Shown piece after piece: positions 1-8,373 of a DNA stretch of 64,000 nucleotides (the first letter of the stretch is position 1; every line of letters begins with the position of its first letter). The position numbers and the translations under genes were made by a program. The notes under the pieces are model-generated. The model had not been told where the DNA came from, did no database searches, and saw nothing but the letters and a program-made list of their open reading frames with translations. This DNA is from Gallibacter pasteurianus_A (lineage in GTDB: Bacteria; Bacillota; Clostridia; Peptostreptococcales; Anaerovoracaceae), in the NCBI GenBank assembly GCA_963596005.1, contig CAVBJF010000001.1:269170-333169 (forward strand), written 5' to 3'.

Positions 1-1
1 C

Positions 2-796
2 TCTGTGGGCACGATGAAAAAGTTTGGGTATAGTATTTTGGATAAGCCCGAGGGCACATCAAAAAAGGTGGCAGAGGCCATGAGAATGCACAAAAACTAC
101 GACTACATACTATGTGCCGGAGAGGGATACAAATCGCATATAGCCGATGGATTTGGATATACGACAGATATCGTAAAAATACTGCCGCTTCCGAGAGTTG
201 AAGCATTGCAGGACGAGGCATTTGCAACTGCGGCACGAAAGAAAGTCTTTGCGCAATATCCCGAGCTTGCAGGCGGTAACAAGAAAAACATATTATATGT
301 GCCGACATTTAGAAAAGGGAAGGAAGAGGAGAAAGAGTTTAAGGAAGCTGTTTCAAATTTGATTGCTGCGTTTGAGCCGTACAATGGCAAATACAATCTG
401 ATTGTAAAAGCGCACCCACTCAGCGGTGTTGATGGTATGGTGTTTACTGCGGAAAACGGAAAAGCTTTAGGCTCGGGCATAACATCATTTGATATGTTGT
501 TTGCAGCTGACTATGTCATAAGCGATTACAGTTGTATCATCTATGAGGCAGCGATTTTGCATCTGCCATTGTTTTTTTACACATATGATTTTGAAACATA
601 TTTGGCTACGCGCGATATGTATATCGATTATAAAAAAGAGATACCAAATGATATGTATGCTGACCCGACAAAGCTTTTCGAGGCTATTGACAACGGGCAC
701 TTTGACATGGCAAGGCAGAATGCATTTCTAAAAAAATATGTGGACTATGAAAGACCACATATTACATCGGATATAGTGCAGCTTATCTGTTTTTAA
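2..796 (+). CDS. CDP-glycerol:poly(glycerophosphate) glycerophosphotransferase, C-terminal part
   Basis: The reading frame is already open at the window edge, so the true start lies upstream and a GTG at position 5 is only an internal codon. The visible 264 residues match the C-terminal catalytic half of TagB/TagF-type enzymes, which transfer glycerol phosphate from CDP-glycerol to build teichoic acid on the inner membrane face. Seen directly: a KAHPLSG stretch (the conserved His-Pro of the family) and further on the VISDYSCIIYEAA segment followed by a tyrosine-rich FFYTYDFETY region, both family hallmarks. It ends 11 bp before a convergent gene with no room for a separate terminator. Whether it is a primase (TagB) or polymerase (TagF) cannot be told without the N-terminus. 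Confidence 0.85.
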   Translation, partial: SVGTMKKFGYSILDKPEGTSKKVAEAMRMHKNYDYILCAGEGYKSHIADGFGYTTDIVKILPLPRVEALQDEAFATAARKKVFAQYPELAGGNKKNILYVPTFRKGKEEEKEFKEAVSNLIAAFEPYNGKYNLIVKAHPLSGVDGMVFTAENGKALGSGITSFDMLFAADYVISDYSCIIYEAAILHLPLFFYTYDFETYLATRDMYIDYKKEIPNDMYADPTKLFEAIDNGHFDMARQNAFLKKYVDYERPHITSDIVQLICF

Positions 797-807
797 CTAC
801 AATATTT

Positions 808-2562
808 TTATCCCATAAACTTCGTATCCTCGAGCCTGTTTTCGAAGAATTCGTTTAGCCTCATAAGTGGCTTTCTCAAAACTAAGCCAAGTAAGAGCGA
901 AAGCGGTATGAAGCATGATAGCTTGAGCAAATCGGTAATAAAGTCAGGGGCATATACTCCGGCAATCGTTTCACGCATTGCATCACATGCAAATGTAAAT
1001 GGCATAAAGTGAGACATAAATTGAAACGATTGTGGCAACACCTCGATCGGATACGTACCACCCGAACCTGCAACCTGTAATACAAGCCAGATAACACAAA
1101 TCGCTTTACCTATACTTCCAAACGAAACGGTGAGCGTGTAGATTATCAGGTTAAATATAAATGCCGTCAAGAGGCATGTGCTCATAAACAGGAGCGGATC
1201 TTTACACTGCACTCCGAGGAAGAATATATCGCCAAGTCCGATGATAAAAGCCTGAAATAGGCCGACTATCAAAAATATCATAAACCTGCCGAGGTATGCG
1301 CCACGAGGCGTGATATGCTTCACTTCTTCGTCTTCTCGCACACGGACATTCATGATAGCAACCATGATGATACCGCCGACCCAAATGGCAAGCGTAGTAT
1401 AAAACGGAGCCATTGCAGAGCCGTAATCCGAAACCTCATAAATCTTCTCAGTAGAAACCTTGACAGGAGACGCCATAAACTCACTGACGCTGTCAGGATC
1501 TTTTAAAATCTTATTTACAAGGGTTACAAAGCCCTCGGAAATGTCGATAGTGTCGGCATCACCCTTAAATTTTTCTACCTTAGCTATGGTATTATCGACC
1601 ACCTTTTTTGTCGATGCGAGCGATGAGTTTACCGACTTCAGTGATGACTTTAGGTTTTTTAAAACACTTGTAGTATTGTCCGACATCACTTGGGCATCAT
1701 TTATCTTTGTGATTGCGTTGCTAAAAGTGTTCTCTGTTTCGGTGAGAATTTCATCTAGCTCAGGATATGCGGCTTTATCGAGCTCTTTATGCTCTTGTTG
1801 TATTTTTTTAAGATTGCTTTTTGTGCTTTTTTCCAGATTGTCTATGCCGCTGTCGACGCTCTTTGTAAGCGAAATATTTGCATCTATAAGTGAAATCGCC
1901 GAGTTTAGCGTTTCCTGATAAGACGTCAAGCTATTTGAAAGATCGGTAAGTTCAGATATAGCCTGTTCAAGCGAGCTGTTGATACTGTTTAAGATATCTT
2001 GCTCTGTCACGCCGACTTTGTTTTCGCTTACCTTTAAAAAGTCGGTAATGTATTTAGTTACTGTTTCTATAAATGAAGCGTTTACCTGCGTTTGGATTGC
2101 CTCAACGCCTTTGTCCGTAATTTTTGGGGCTATACCGTTTTTCTTTTCGTTTACATAATATGTAATTTCAGGCCTGACTATTTCACCTGTTGTAATACTT
2201 ATCATGTCCGTAGAAAAGTCCTTTGGAATATACACAGCTGCATAGTAATCGCCTTCATCGATTCCTTTCATAGCTTCTTTTTTGCTGACAAAGGTCCAGC
2301 CCATCTTATCGTTTGCTTTTAAGCTTGATATTATTTGATCACCGACATTAATGTCTATCCCCTCGAGGGAGGCTCCTTCATCGTCGTTTACAACGGCGAC
2401 AGGTATGCCATCTGTGTTGCCGTATGGATCCCAAACGGCTGCGATATTAAACCACGCATAAAGGGAGGGCAATATTGAGATGCCAAGTAGCACAATGATT
2501 GCTATGACATTTGTCCTCAGCCTGTGTATATCTCTTTTGAATATGCGAAACGCATTTTTCAT
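808..2562 (-). CDS. YhgE/Pip family membrane protein (ABC-2-like)
   Basis: A 584-residue integral membrane protein of the YhgE/Pip family, named after the lactococcal phage infection protein; the family belongs to the ABC-2 transporter superfamily. Seen: an N-terminal membrane helix (about residues 18-40) with the typical LPSLYAWFNI segment, a long extracytoplasmic region with the family's VVNDDEG stretch and Ser/Leu-rich coiled-coil-like sequence (about 180-340), and five or six hydrophobic helices at the C-terminus. The start ATG has AAGGAGAG about 5 nt upstream. It overlaps the stop of the preceding small membrane protein gene by ATGA, so the two are co-transcribed. Physiological role is not known to me; relatives are linked to envelope export and phage DNA entry. 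Confidence 0.85.
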   Translation of the reverse strand: MKNAFRIFKRDIHRLRTNVIAIIVLLGISILPSLYAWFNIAAVWDPYGNTDGIPVAVVNDDEGASLEGIDINVGDQIISSLKANDKMGWTFVSKKEAMKGIDEGDYYAAVYIPKDFSTDMISITTGEIVRPEITYYVNEKKNGIAPKITDKGVEAIQTQVNASFIETVTKYITDFLKVSENKVGVTEQDILNSINSSLEQAISELTDLSNSLTSYQETLNSAISLIDANISLTKSVDSGIDNLEKSTKSNLKKIQQEHKELDKAAYPELDEILTETENTFSNAITKINDAQVMSDNTTSVLKNLKSSLKSVNSSLASTKKVVDNTIAKVEKFKGDADTIDISEGFVTLVNKILKDPDSVSEFMASPVKVSTEKIYEVSDYGSAMAPFYTTLAIWVGGIIMVAIMNVRVREDEEVKHITPRGAYLGRFMIFLIVGLFQAFIIGLGDIFFLGVQCKDPLLFMSTCLLTAFIFNLIIYTLTVSFGSIGKAICVIWLVLQVAGSGGTYPIEVLPQSFQFMSHFMPFTFACDAMRETIAGVYAPDFITDLLKLSCFIPLSLLLGLVLRKPLMRLNEFFENRLEDTKFMG

Positions 2563-2870
2563 AAATTCTCTCCTTCTGATGTATCTTCGGGTTCTTCAAG
2601 CCCATTGCCAATCAATTTTTGATAATAAAACCCCTTGTATTCTACATATGCCAAAACAACGGCTATGATGATAAAGGATATAATCCAAAGACATAAAAAA
2701 ACTACCTTGCTTTTCAAAAAAAACATCAGTATCATAAATAAAAAAGGAAGAGTAAAAAGAGCCATTAGCCCCCACCTTATGATACGTGTGCGATAAGCAA
2801 GATAAATTTGATATTCCCTATTGATGAGCTTATAAGTGTGCTCCATCTTTCTGTACTCTCTCTTATCCAA
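2559..2870 (-). CDS. Small two-helix membrane protein, unknown function
   Basis: I do not recognise this 103-residue protein. It has a basic N-terminus with several Arg and Tyr, two hydrophobic helices (about residues 34-52 and 55-75) and an acidic C-terminal tail. Its stop overlaps the YhgE/Pip start (ATGA), so it is probably a partner encoded in the same mRNA. The start is uncertain: TTG at 2870 has AAAGGA 5-6 nt upstream, while an ATG at 2846 (95 residues) has only a weak purine run before it. Confidence 0.6.
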   Translation of the reverse strand: MDKREYRKMEHTYKLINREYQIYLAYRTRIIRWGLMALFTLPFLFMILMFFLKSKVVFLCLWIISFIIIAVVLAYVEYKGFYYQKLIGNGLEEPEDTSEGENL

Positions 2871-3045
2871 AATAATCCTTTCTCATATTTATAAAATATT
2901 AACATATAGTATAACACTTTAGAGATTTTGGTTCTACACTAATTAGTAGAAAACTGAGATTTTTTCAAAGTACCCTTTTAAAATGGGCGGATTTTTTATA
3001 TAATTAAAAAAGATGTAATTAAAAGGACGAGGAGAAAAAATATAC
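2871..3045. promoter_or_regulatory. Divergent promoter region with inverted repeat
   Basis: This 175-bp gap separates the minus-strand membrane genes from prfA. On the minus strand an extended -10 (TG-T-TATACT; hexamer at 2908-2913) lies suitably upstream of the small membrane gene, with no good -35. On the plus strand TATAAT at 2999-3004 precedes prfA by 42 bp, again with a poor -35. Between them TTCTAC (2932-2937) is mirrored by GTAGAA (2946-2951), enclosing the palindrome ACTAATTAGT; this could be an operator. Sequence-only calls of moderate strength. Confidence 0.4.
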
Positions 3046-4113
3046 ATGTTTGACAAGTTATCATTTATTTCAGAAAAATATAAGGAACTTACAAAAAAGG
3101 TATCAGACCCAGAGATCATAGCCGATCAGAGCAAGTGGCAAAAGTATGCAAAGGAGCTTGGGGAACTTGAGCCTATAGTAAAAAAATATGAAGAATACCA
3201 AAAGGTAAAAGAAACTATAAAGGAAAACAAGGAGCTGCTCGGAGAAAGCGGTCTTGACGACGAATTAAAGGAGCTTGCGAAAGCGGAGATCGCAGAGCTT
3301 GAACCACAGATAGAACCGCTTGAAAGCGAGCTGAAGCTGCTCCTATTACCGAAAGACCCTAATGATGATAAAAATGTAATACTCGAGGTTAGAGCAGGGA
3401 CAGGCGGAGATGAGGCGGCGCTTTTTGGAGCTGACCTTTTGCGCATGTATACAAGATATGCCGAGCGTGCAGGCTGGAAAACAGAGCTTATGGAGTTAAA
3501 TGAGACAGGCATCGGCGGAGTTAAAGAAGCTGTTATGCTCATCAAGGGAAAGGGAGCTTATTCGAGACTTAAGTATGAATCCGGGGCTCACAGGGTGCAG
3601 AGAGTCCCGGAAACAGAATCCTCCGGCAGAGTCCATACATCGGCGGCGACTGTTGCGGTACTTCCCGAGGTTGACGATGTTGAGGTTGACCTAAATCCAA
3701 ATGATGTAAGGGTTGATGTGTACAGGGCTTCTGGCAATGGCGGACAGTGTGTAAATACAACCGATTCGGCTGTCAGACTTACGCACGAGCCGACAGGACT
3801 TGTTGTAACTTGTCAGGATGAGAAATCACAGATAAAAAACAAAGAAAAGGCGTTTAAGGTGCTCAAATCGCGATTATATGATTTGATGATACAGCAGCAA
3901 AATGATGAGATTTCACAGCAGAGAAAAAGTCAGGTCGGCAGCGGAGACCGTTCGGAACGCATAAGGACATATAACTTTCCGCAGGGCAGGGTGTCAGATC
4001 ACAGAACAGGCGTGACGCTCTACAAGCTTGAGGCATTCCTTGACGGCGATATGGATGAGATAATAGACGGACTTATAACAAGCGATCAAGCTGAAAAAAT
4101 GAAAAACTTTTAA
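3046..4113 (+). CDS. prfA: Peptide chain release factor 1
   Basis: Class I release factor, 355 residues, the family's usual length. It recognises UAA and UAG on the ribosome and triggers hydrolysis of peptidyl-tRNA. Seen: an N-terminal helical domain, the PxT tripeptide that reads the stop codon (PET, residues 188-190, in RVQRVPETESSGR), and the catalytic GGQ loop (GNGGQ, 230-234) followed by VNTTDSAVR. The P-x-T motif distinguishes RF1 from RF2, which carries SPF, and there is no RF2-type frameshift site. It is the first gene of an apparent operon with the Sua5-type gene 4 nt downstream. Methylation of the GGQ glutamine by PrmC is expected, but prmC is not in this window. Confidence 0.97.
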   Translation: MFDKLSFISEKYKELTKKVSDPEIIADQSKWQKYAKELGELEPIVKKYEEYQKVKETIKENKELLGESGLDDELKELAKAEIAELEPQIEPLESELKLLLLPKDPNDDKNVILEVRAGTGGDEAALFGADLLRMYTRYAERAGWKTELMELNETGIGGVKEAVMLIKGKGAYSRLKYESGAHRVQRVPETESSGRVHTSAATVAVLPEVDDVEVDLNPNDVRVDVYRASGNGGQCVNTTDSAVRLTHEPTGLVVTCQDEKSQIKNKEKAFKVLKSRLYDLMIQQQNDEISQQRKSQVGSGDRSERIRTYNFPQGRVSDHRTGVTLYKLEAFLDGDMDEIIDGLITSDQAEKMKNF

Positions 4114-4117
4114 TCGT

Positions 4118-5176
4118 ATGATAAAAACTTTGAAGCTTCAAAAAACAGACAGCGACATAAAAAAGGCTGCTCATATTATAAAAAAAGGCGGAATTGTTGC
4201 ATTCCCAACAGAAACGGTTTACGGGCTTGGGGCAAACGGTCTTGATGCGGTCGCGGCAAAAAGGATATACGAAGCGAAGGGTAGACCGAGCGACAATCCG
4301 ATGATACTCCATATTGCTGACATATCGGCTATATACGATTTAGCGGAGGACATAAATGATGTTGAGATAAAGCTTGCAGAGATGTTTTGGCCGGGTCCGC
4401 TCACGATAGTTTTTAAGAGAAAACCTTGCGTGCCTGATGTGACAACGGGAGGACTTGACACAGTCGGCATAAGAATGCCTGACAACGAAACTGCAAGGAG
4501 GCTTATAAGAGAGGCGGAAGTGGCGATTGCAGCGCCAAGTGCAAATACCTCTGGCAAACCGAGTCCGACAAGACCGGAGCATGTGCTAAATGATCTTGAC
4601 GGCAGGATAGATGCCATAATTTACGGTGGCATGTGCGAGGTAGGCGTTGAGTCAACAGTTGTGCTTGCAAAGGAGGATGAAATTGTCATTTTGAGACCGG
4701 GCAAGATTACGCGAGAGGAGCTTCAAAATGCGACAGGGGTAAAGGTGAGCGTAGATAAGGCAATAGCAATAGAACTCGCAAGTGCCAATGGAAATAAAGA
4801 TGTAGGTTGTCGCGTTGCAAATGAAAGAGATGATGTAGATGACAGCGACTTTAAGCCGATGGCACCGGGGATGAAATACAAGCACTATGCACCGGATGCA
4901 CAAATGATCGTTTTTCGTGGCGAAGAAGATAAGGTTAAAGAGGCGATTGGAGAAAAAAGAGAAAGCCTTGAGGCTGATGGCAAAAAGGTTGGAGTTATAT
5001 TTTTTGGAAACGACAACCAAGAGGTAGCGGCACACGAGCTCTTTGACAGATTACGAGAGATGGATAAAAACGAGGTTGAAGTCATTCTCGCGGGAGCAGT
5101 AAATGAGGACGGTATAGGCTATGCCGTTATGAACAGACTGCTTAAATCGGCGGGATACAATGTTTTAGATGTTTAA
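4118..5176 (+). CDS. ywlC: L-threonylcarbamoyladenylate synthase (Sua5 type)
   Basis: Makes threonylcarbamoyl-AMP from threonine, bicarbonate and ATP, the first step of the t6A37 modification of ANN-decoding tRNAs. The 352-residue protein has the YrdC domain (about 1-200) with the FPTETVYGLGANG motif, the KGRPSDNP motif and SANTSGKPSPT, followed by a linker and the C-terminal Sua5 domain starting near MAPGMKYKHYAP. This length marks the long Sua5 form rather than the short TsaC form. It starts 4 nt after the prfA stop and its 3' end runs to 43 bp before rpiB. The partners tsaB and tsaD lie 35 kb away at 40.7-43 kb. Confidence 0.95.
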   Translation: MIKTLKLQKTDSDIKKAAHIIKKGGIVAFPTETVYGLGANGLDAVAAKRIYEAKGRPSDNPMILHIADISAIYDLAEDINDVEIKLAEMFWPGPLTIVFKRKPCVPDVTTGGLDTVGIRMPDNETARRLIREAEVAIAAPSANTSGKPSPTRPEHVLNDLDGRIDAIIYGGMCEVGVESTVVLAKEDEIVILRPGKITREELQNATGVKVSVDKAIAIELASANGNKDVGCRVANERDDVDDSDFKPMAPGMKYKHYAPDAQMIVFRGEEDKVKEAIGEKRESLEADGKKVGVIFFGNDNQEVAAHELFDRLREMDKNEVEVILAGAVNEDGIGYAVMNRLLKSAGYNVLDV

Positions 5177-5219
5177 GGATAGTTGTAGATATCTAAAGAT
5201 AAAAGCAAGGAGAGGAAAG

Positions 5220-5654
5220 ATGATAAAAGTTGCTTTAGCATGCGACCATGGCGGATATGAATTAAAAGAAACGATAGCAGGCTTTTTGCTTGGAATGGGA
5301 TGCGATGTGTTTGACCTTGGTACAAACAGCGCAGAGTCTGTGGATTATCCCGAGTATGGCAAAAGATGTGCGATGGCAGTTGTGCACGGAGATGCCGACT
5401 GTGGTATAGTAGTATGTGGTTCTGGCATAGGTATTTCCATGGCGGCGAACAAGGTAAAGGGAGCAAGATGTGCCCTTTGCACAAGTCAGGAAATGGCGGA
5501 GCTTGCAAGGAAGCATAACGATGCAAATATGCTCGCACTTGGTGGCAGACTGCTTGCGACAGAGGATGCGCTTGGGATAGTAAATAAATTTTTAATTACA
5601 GAATTTGAGGGTGGCAGACACCAAAAACGGGTAGATATATTAAACAGCTATTGA
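5220..5654 (+). CDS. rpiB: Ribose-5-phosphate isomerase B
   Basis: Interconverts ribose 5-phosphate and ribulose 5-phosphate in the pentose phosphate pathway. The 144-residue protein shows the N-terminal ACDHGGYELK motif and the GIVVCGSGIGISMAANK stretch carrying the active-site Cys of RpiB/LacA/LacB enzymes. The ATG at 5220 is chosen over an upstream in-frame ATG at 5169 because AAGGAGAGGAAAG precedes it directly and homology begins there; the upstream extension would overlap the preceding gene. LacA/LacB-type substrates cannot be excluded, but the single-copy setting next to upp favours RpiB. Confidence 0.93.
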   Translation: MIKVALACDHGGYELKETIAGFLLGMGCDVFDLGTNSAESVDYPEYGKRCAMAVVHGDADCGIVVCGSGIGISMAANKVKGARCALCTSQEMAELARKHNDANMLALGGRLLATEDALGIVNKFLITEFEGGRHQKRVDILNSY

Positions 5655-5672
5655 TAGCAGATTGGAGAAAAA

Positions 5673-6302
5673 ATGGGAAAGATACATGTATTTGAACACC
5701 CGCTCATACAGCACAAAATAGCGCTTTTGAGGGATGAAAAGACAACAACAAAGGATTTTCGTGATCTTGTAAAGGAAATCGGAATGCTTATGGGCTTTGA
5801 AGCAACAAGGGATCTTGCTCTCAAAAAGGTGACTGTCAAAACACCGATGTGCGAGACAAAGGTAAATGTGCTTGCCGAGGAGGATATCGCAATAGTACCG
5901 ATACTGAGGGCAGGTCTTGGTATGGTAGATGGAATGCTTTCACTTGTGCCAAATGCAAAGGTCGGCCATGTGGGGCTTTACAGAGATCCGGAAACTCATA
6001 AGCCTGTGGAATATTATTGCAAGATGCCGCATGACCTTGATAAAAGACAGATATTTGTTGTGGACCCTATGCTTGCTACAGGCGGTTCTGCGGTAGACGC
6101 GGTGTCGCTTGTAAAGGAAAAGGGCGGTAAAAATATAATATTTATGTGCCTGATAGCTGCACCTGAGGGTATAGAGGCACTTCATGAGGCACATCCTGAT
6201 GTCGATATCTATATTGCGGCAAAGGATGAAAAGCTGAATGAAAATGCGTACATTTTGCCGGGCCTTGGGGATGCAGGCGATAGGCTGTATGGCACAAAGT
6301 AA
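5673..6302 (+). CDS. upp: Uracil phosphoribosyltransferase
   Basis: Salvages uracil to UMP with PRPP. The protein has 209 residues, the family norm. Seen: MGKIHVFEHPLIQHK at the N-terminus, the ILRAGLGMVDG segment, the PRPP-binding loop VDPMLATGGSA, and the C-terminal uracil-recognition stretch ending LPGLGDAGDRLYGTK. TTGGAG lies about 6 nt before the ATG. It sits 18 bp after rpiB in what looks like a single transcription unit starting at prfA. Confidence 0.97.
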   Translation: MGKIHVFEHPLIQHKIALLRDEKTTTKDFRDLVKEIGMLMGFEATRDLALKKVTVKTPMCETKVNVLAEEDIAIVPILRAGLGMVDGMLSLVPNAKVGHVGLYRDPETHKPVEYYCKMPHDLDKRQIFVVDPMLATGGSAVDAVSLVKEKGGKNIIFMCLIAAPEGIEALHEAHPDVDIYIAAKDEKLNENAYILPGLGDAGDRLYGTK

Positions 6303-6381
6303 AAAAGTAGGAGTTACAAAATAATTGCAAATGATGCAGGAGGAAGTCAAAGTGAAGGATTATGGAATTAAGGAGAGCAAA

Positions 6382-8142
6382 ATGACGGAAAATAAAGTTC
6401 TTCTTGATTGGCTACAGGAAGTGGCAGAGCTTACAAAACCCGAAAAGGTAGTATGGATTACAGGACAGGAGGCACAGCTTGAGGAGCTTCGCAAGGAAGC
6501 GTGTGGCACAGGCGAGCTCATAAAGCTTAATGAGGAAAAATTGCCGGGATGCTATCTTCACAGAAGCGAAAAAAACGACGTTGCAAGAGTGGAAAGTCGT
6601 ACATTTATATGCTGTAAGGATGAGAAAAATGCAGGGCCTACAAATAACTGGATGGATCCGGATGAAATGTATGCAAAGCTAAACAAGCTTTACGACGGAT
6701 GCATGAAAGGCAGAACTATGTACATTGTGCCTTTTTCTATGGGCATTGTAGGTTCGCCTTTTGCAAAGTATGGCATAGAGGTTACAGATTCGATATATGT
6801 AGTTGTGAGCATGCAGATTATGACGCGCATAGGAAACAAGGTGCTTGAGGCAATCGGCAAAGACGGAGAATTCACAAAGGGACTTCATGCTAAAGCAAAT
6901 CTCGATTCCGAGGAAAGATATATCGTACATTTCCCTGAGGACAACACAATCATGTCCATAAACTCGGGATATGGTGGCAATGTGCTTCTCGGGAAGAAAT
7001 GCCTGGCACTCAGGATAGCCTCATATCTTGGCAAAAACGAGGGCTGGATGGCAGAGCACATGCTCATACTGGGAGTAGAAAATCCGCAGGGCGAAAAGAA
7101 GTATGTCGCAGCGGCATTTCCATCAGCTTGCGGGAAGACAAACCTTGCTATGCTTATTCCACCTGAAATATATCAGCAAAAAGGCTGGAAGGTTACATGC
7201 GTGGGCGATGATATTGCATGGATAAGAGTCGGCGAGGACGGTAGACTTTGGGCGACAAATCCGGAAAACGGATTCTTCGGAGTTGCACCTGGCACAAACG
7301 CAAAATCAAATCCAAACGCACTTGCCGCAACAAGGAAAAACTCGATATTTACAAATGTAGGATTAAATCTTGACGATATGACAGTTTGGTGGGAAAAGCT
7401 CGACAAAAACCCACCTGCAAATTCACTCGATTGGACAGGTAAAAAATGGGATCCAAATAGCGGAGAGCCTATGGCACATCCAAATTCGAGATTTACATCA
7501 CCTGCGAAAAACTGTCCTTGTATCGCGCCGGAGTTTGATGATCCAAAGGGTGTACCTCTATCTGCTATCATATTTGGTGGCAGGAGAGCAAAGACAGCAC
7601 CTCTTGTTTATCAGTCAAGAGATTGGGATCACGGCGTCTTCGTCGGATCTATCATGGCGTCGGAAACAACAGCGGCGGCAACAGGAGCAGTCGGAGTTGT
7701 AAGAAGAGACCCTATGGCAATGCTTCCATTCTGCGGATACAATATGGGAGACTATTGGCAGCATTGGCTCGATATGGGCAAAAAGCTTTCAAATCCGCCA
7801 AAGATATTTAATGTAAACTGGTTTAGAACAGACGAAGACGGAGATTTTATCTGGCCGGGCTTCGGAGACAATCTGAGAGTGCTTGAGTGGATCTTAAAGA
7901 GAGCAGACGATAAGGTTAGCGCTAATGAAACGGAGATAGGATATATTCCGAGCGCCAATGATATAGACATCGAGGGCTGCGATATTACAAAAGAGGCACT
8001 TGAGGAAATCCTAAAGGTTGAAAAGGAATACTGGAAAGAGGACATAAGGAGCATAAAGGAATTTTATGCGAAGATAGGCGATAAGCTTCCAAAGGAATTG
8101 GCAGATGAGGTTGCTGCTATGGAGGAGCGTATCAGCAAGTAA
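6382..8142 (+). CDS. pckG: Phosphoenolpyruvate carboxykinase (GTP)
   Basis: Interconverts oxaloacetate and PEP with GTP/GDP; in fermenters it often runs in the carboxylating direction. The 586-residue protein carries the GTP-type motifs: the P-loop SACGKTNLAML with the hyperreactive Cys, the kinase-2 motif GDDIAW, NPENGFFGVAPGTN, and the RAKTAPLVYQSRDWDHGVFVG segment. It is unrelated in sequence to the ATP type. ATG 6382 is chosen because AAGGAG precedes it by 6 nt; in-frame TTG 6325 and ATG 6331 upstream lack a well-placed Shine-Dalgarno sequence. A terminator follows 14 bp downstream. Confidence 0.95.
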   Translation: MTENKVLLDWLQEVAELTKPEKVVWITGQEAQLEELRKEACGTGELIKLNEEKLPGCYLHRSEKNDVARVESRTFICCKDEKNAGPTNNWMDPDEMYAKLNKLYDGCMKGRTMYIVPFSMGIVGSPFAKYGIEVTDSIYVVVSMQIMTRIGNKVLEAIGKDGEFTKGLHAKANLDSEERYIVHFPEDNTIMSINSGYGGNVLLGKKCLALRIASYLGKNEGWMAEHMLILGVENPQGEKKYVAAAFPSACGKTNLAMLIPPEIYQQKGWKVTCVGDDIAWIRVGEDGRLWATNPENGFFGVAPGTNAKSNPNALAATRKNSIFTNVGLNLDDMTVWWEKLDKNPPANSLDWTGKKWDPNSGEPMAHPNSRFTSPAKNCPCIAPEFDDPKGVPLSAIIFGGRRAKTAPLVYQSRDWDHGVFVGSIMASETTAAATGAVGVVRRDPMAMLPFCGYNMGDYWQHWLDMGKKLSNPPKIFNVNWFRTDEDGDFIWPGFGDNLRVLEWILKRADDKVSANETEIGYIPSANDIDIEGCDITKEALEEILKVEKEYWKEDIRSIKEFYAKIGDKLPKELADEVAAMEERISK

Positions 8143-8155
8143 AAGTTATAATGAG

Positions 8156-8193
8156 AAAGGCTCGATGCGGGATTTTCGCAAAGAGCCTTTTTT
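8156..8193 (+). terminator. Intrinsic terminator after pckG
   Basis: Stem AAAGGCTC (8156-8163) pairs with GAGCCTTT (8183-8190), with GCG/CGC able to extend pairing inside the loop; the transcript ends in a run of six T. It closes the prfA-pckG unit. Confidence 0.85.
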
Positions 8194-8281
8194 GAATATT
8201 GCCTGTGCTGAGGACTTGCGAGGGGGGATAGAGCTTTCATTCTTGACATTGCAAAATAAAGAACTTAAAGTTGTAAAACGG

Positions 8282-8310
8282 TTTACAAATGCCTGTTTTT
8301 CATATAAAAT
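8282..8310 (+). promoter_or_regulatory. Sigma-A-type promoter of guaB
   Basis: TTTACA (8282-8287) and TAAAAT (8305-8310) are separated by 17 bp and lie 63 bp before guaB. A second TTGACA at 8243-8248 has only a weak -10. No purine (guanine) riboswitch was recognised in the leader. Confidence 0.7.
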
Positions 8311-8373
8311 AGTACATCAATAAAAATGTATAAAACACTTAATTATAAATAAATTTTTTGAAAAGGAGGAATC

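Noticed and set aside
5169..5219. Longer start for rpiB at 5169
   Set aside because: The extension overlaps the upstream gene, lacks a ribosome binding site and has no match to the family.
6325..6381. Longer start for pckG at TTG 6325 or ATG 6331
   Set aside because: ATG 6382 has AAGGAG at ideal distance and family homology begins there.
8311..8373. Guanine riboswitch before guaB
   Set aside because: No purine aptamer core could be found in the short AT-rich leader.
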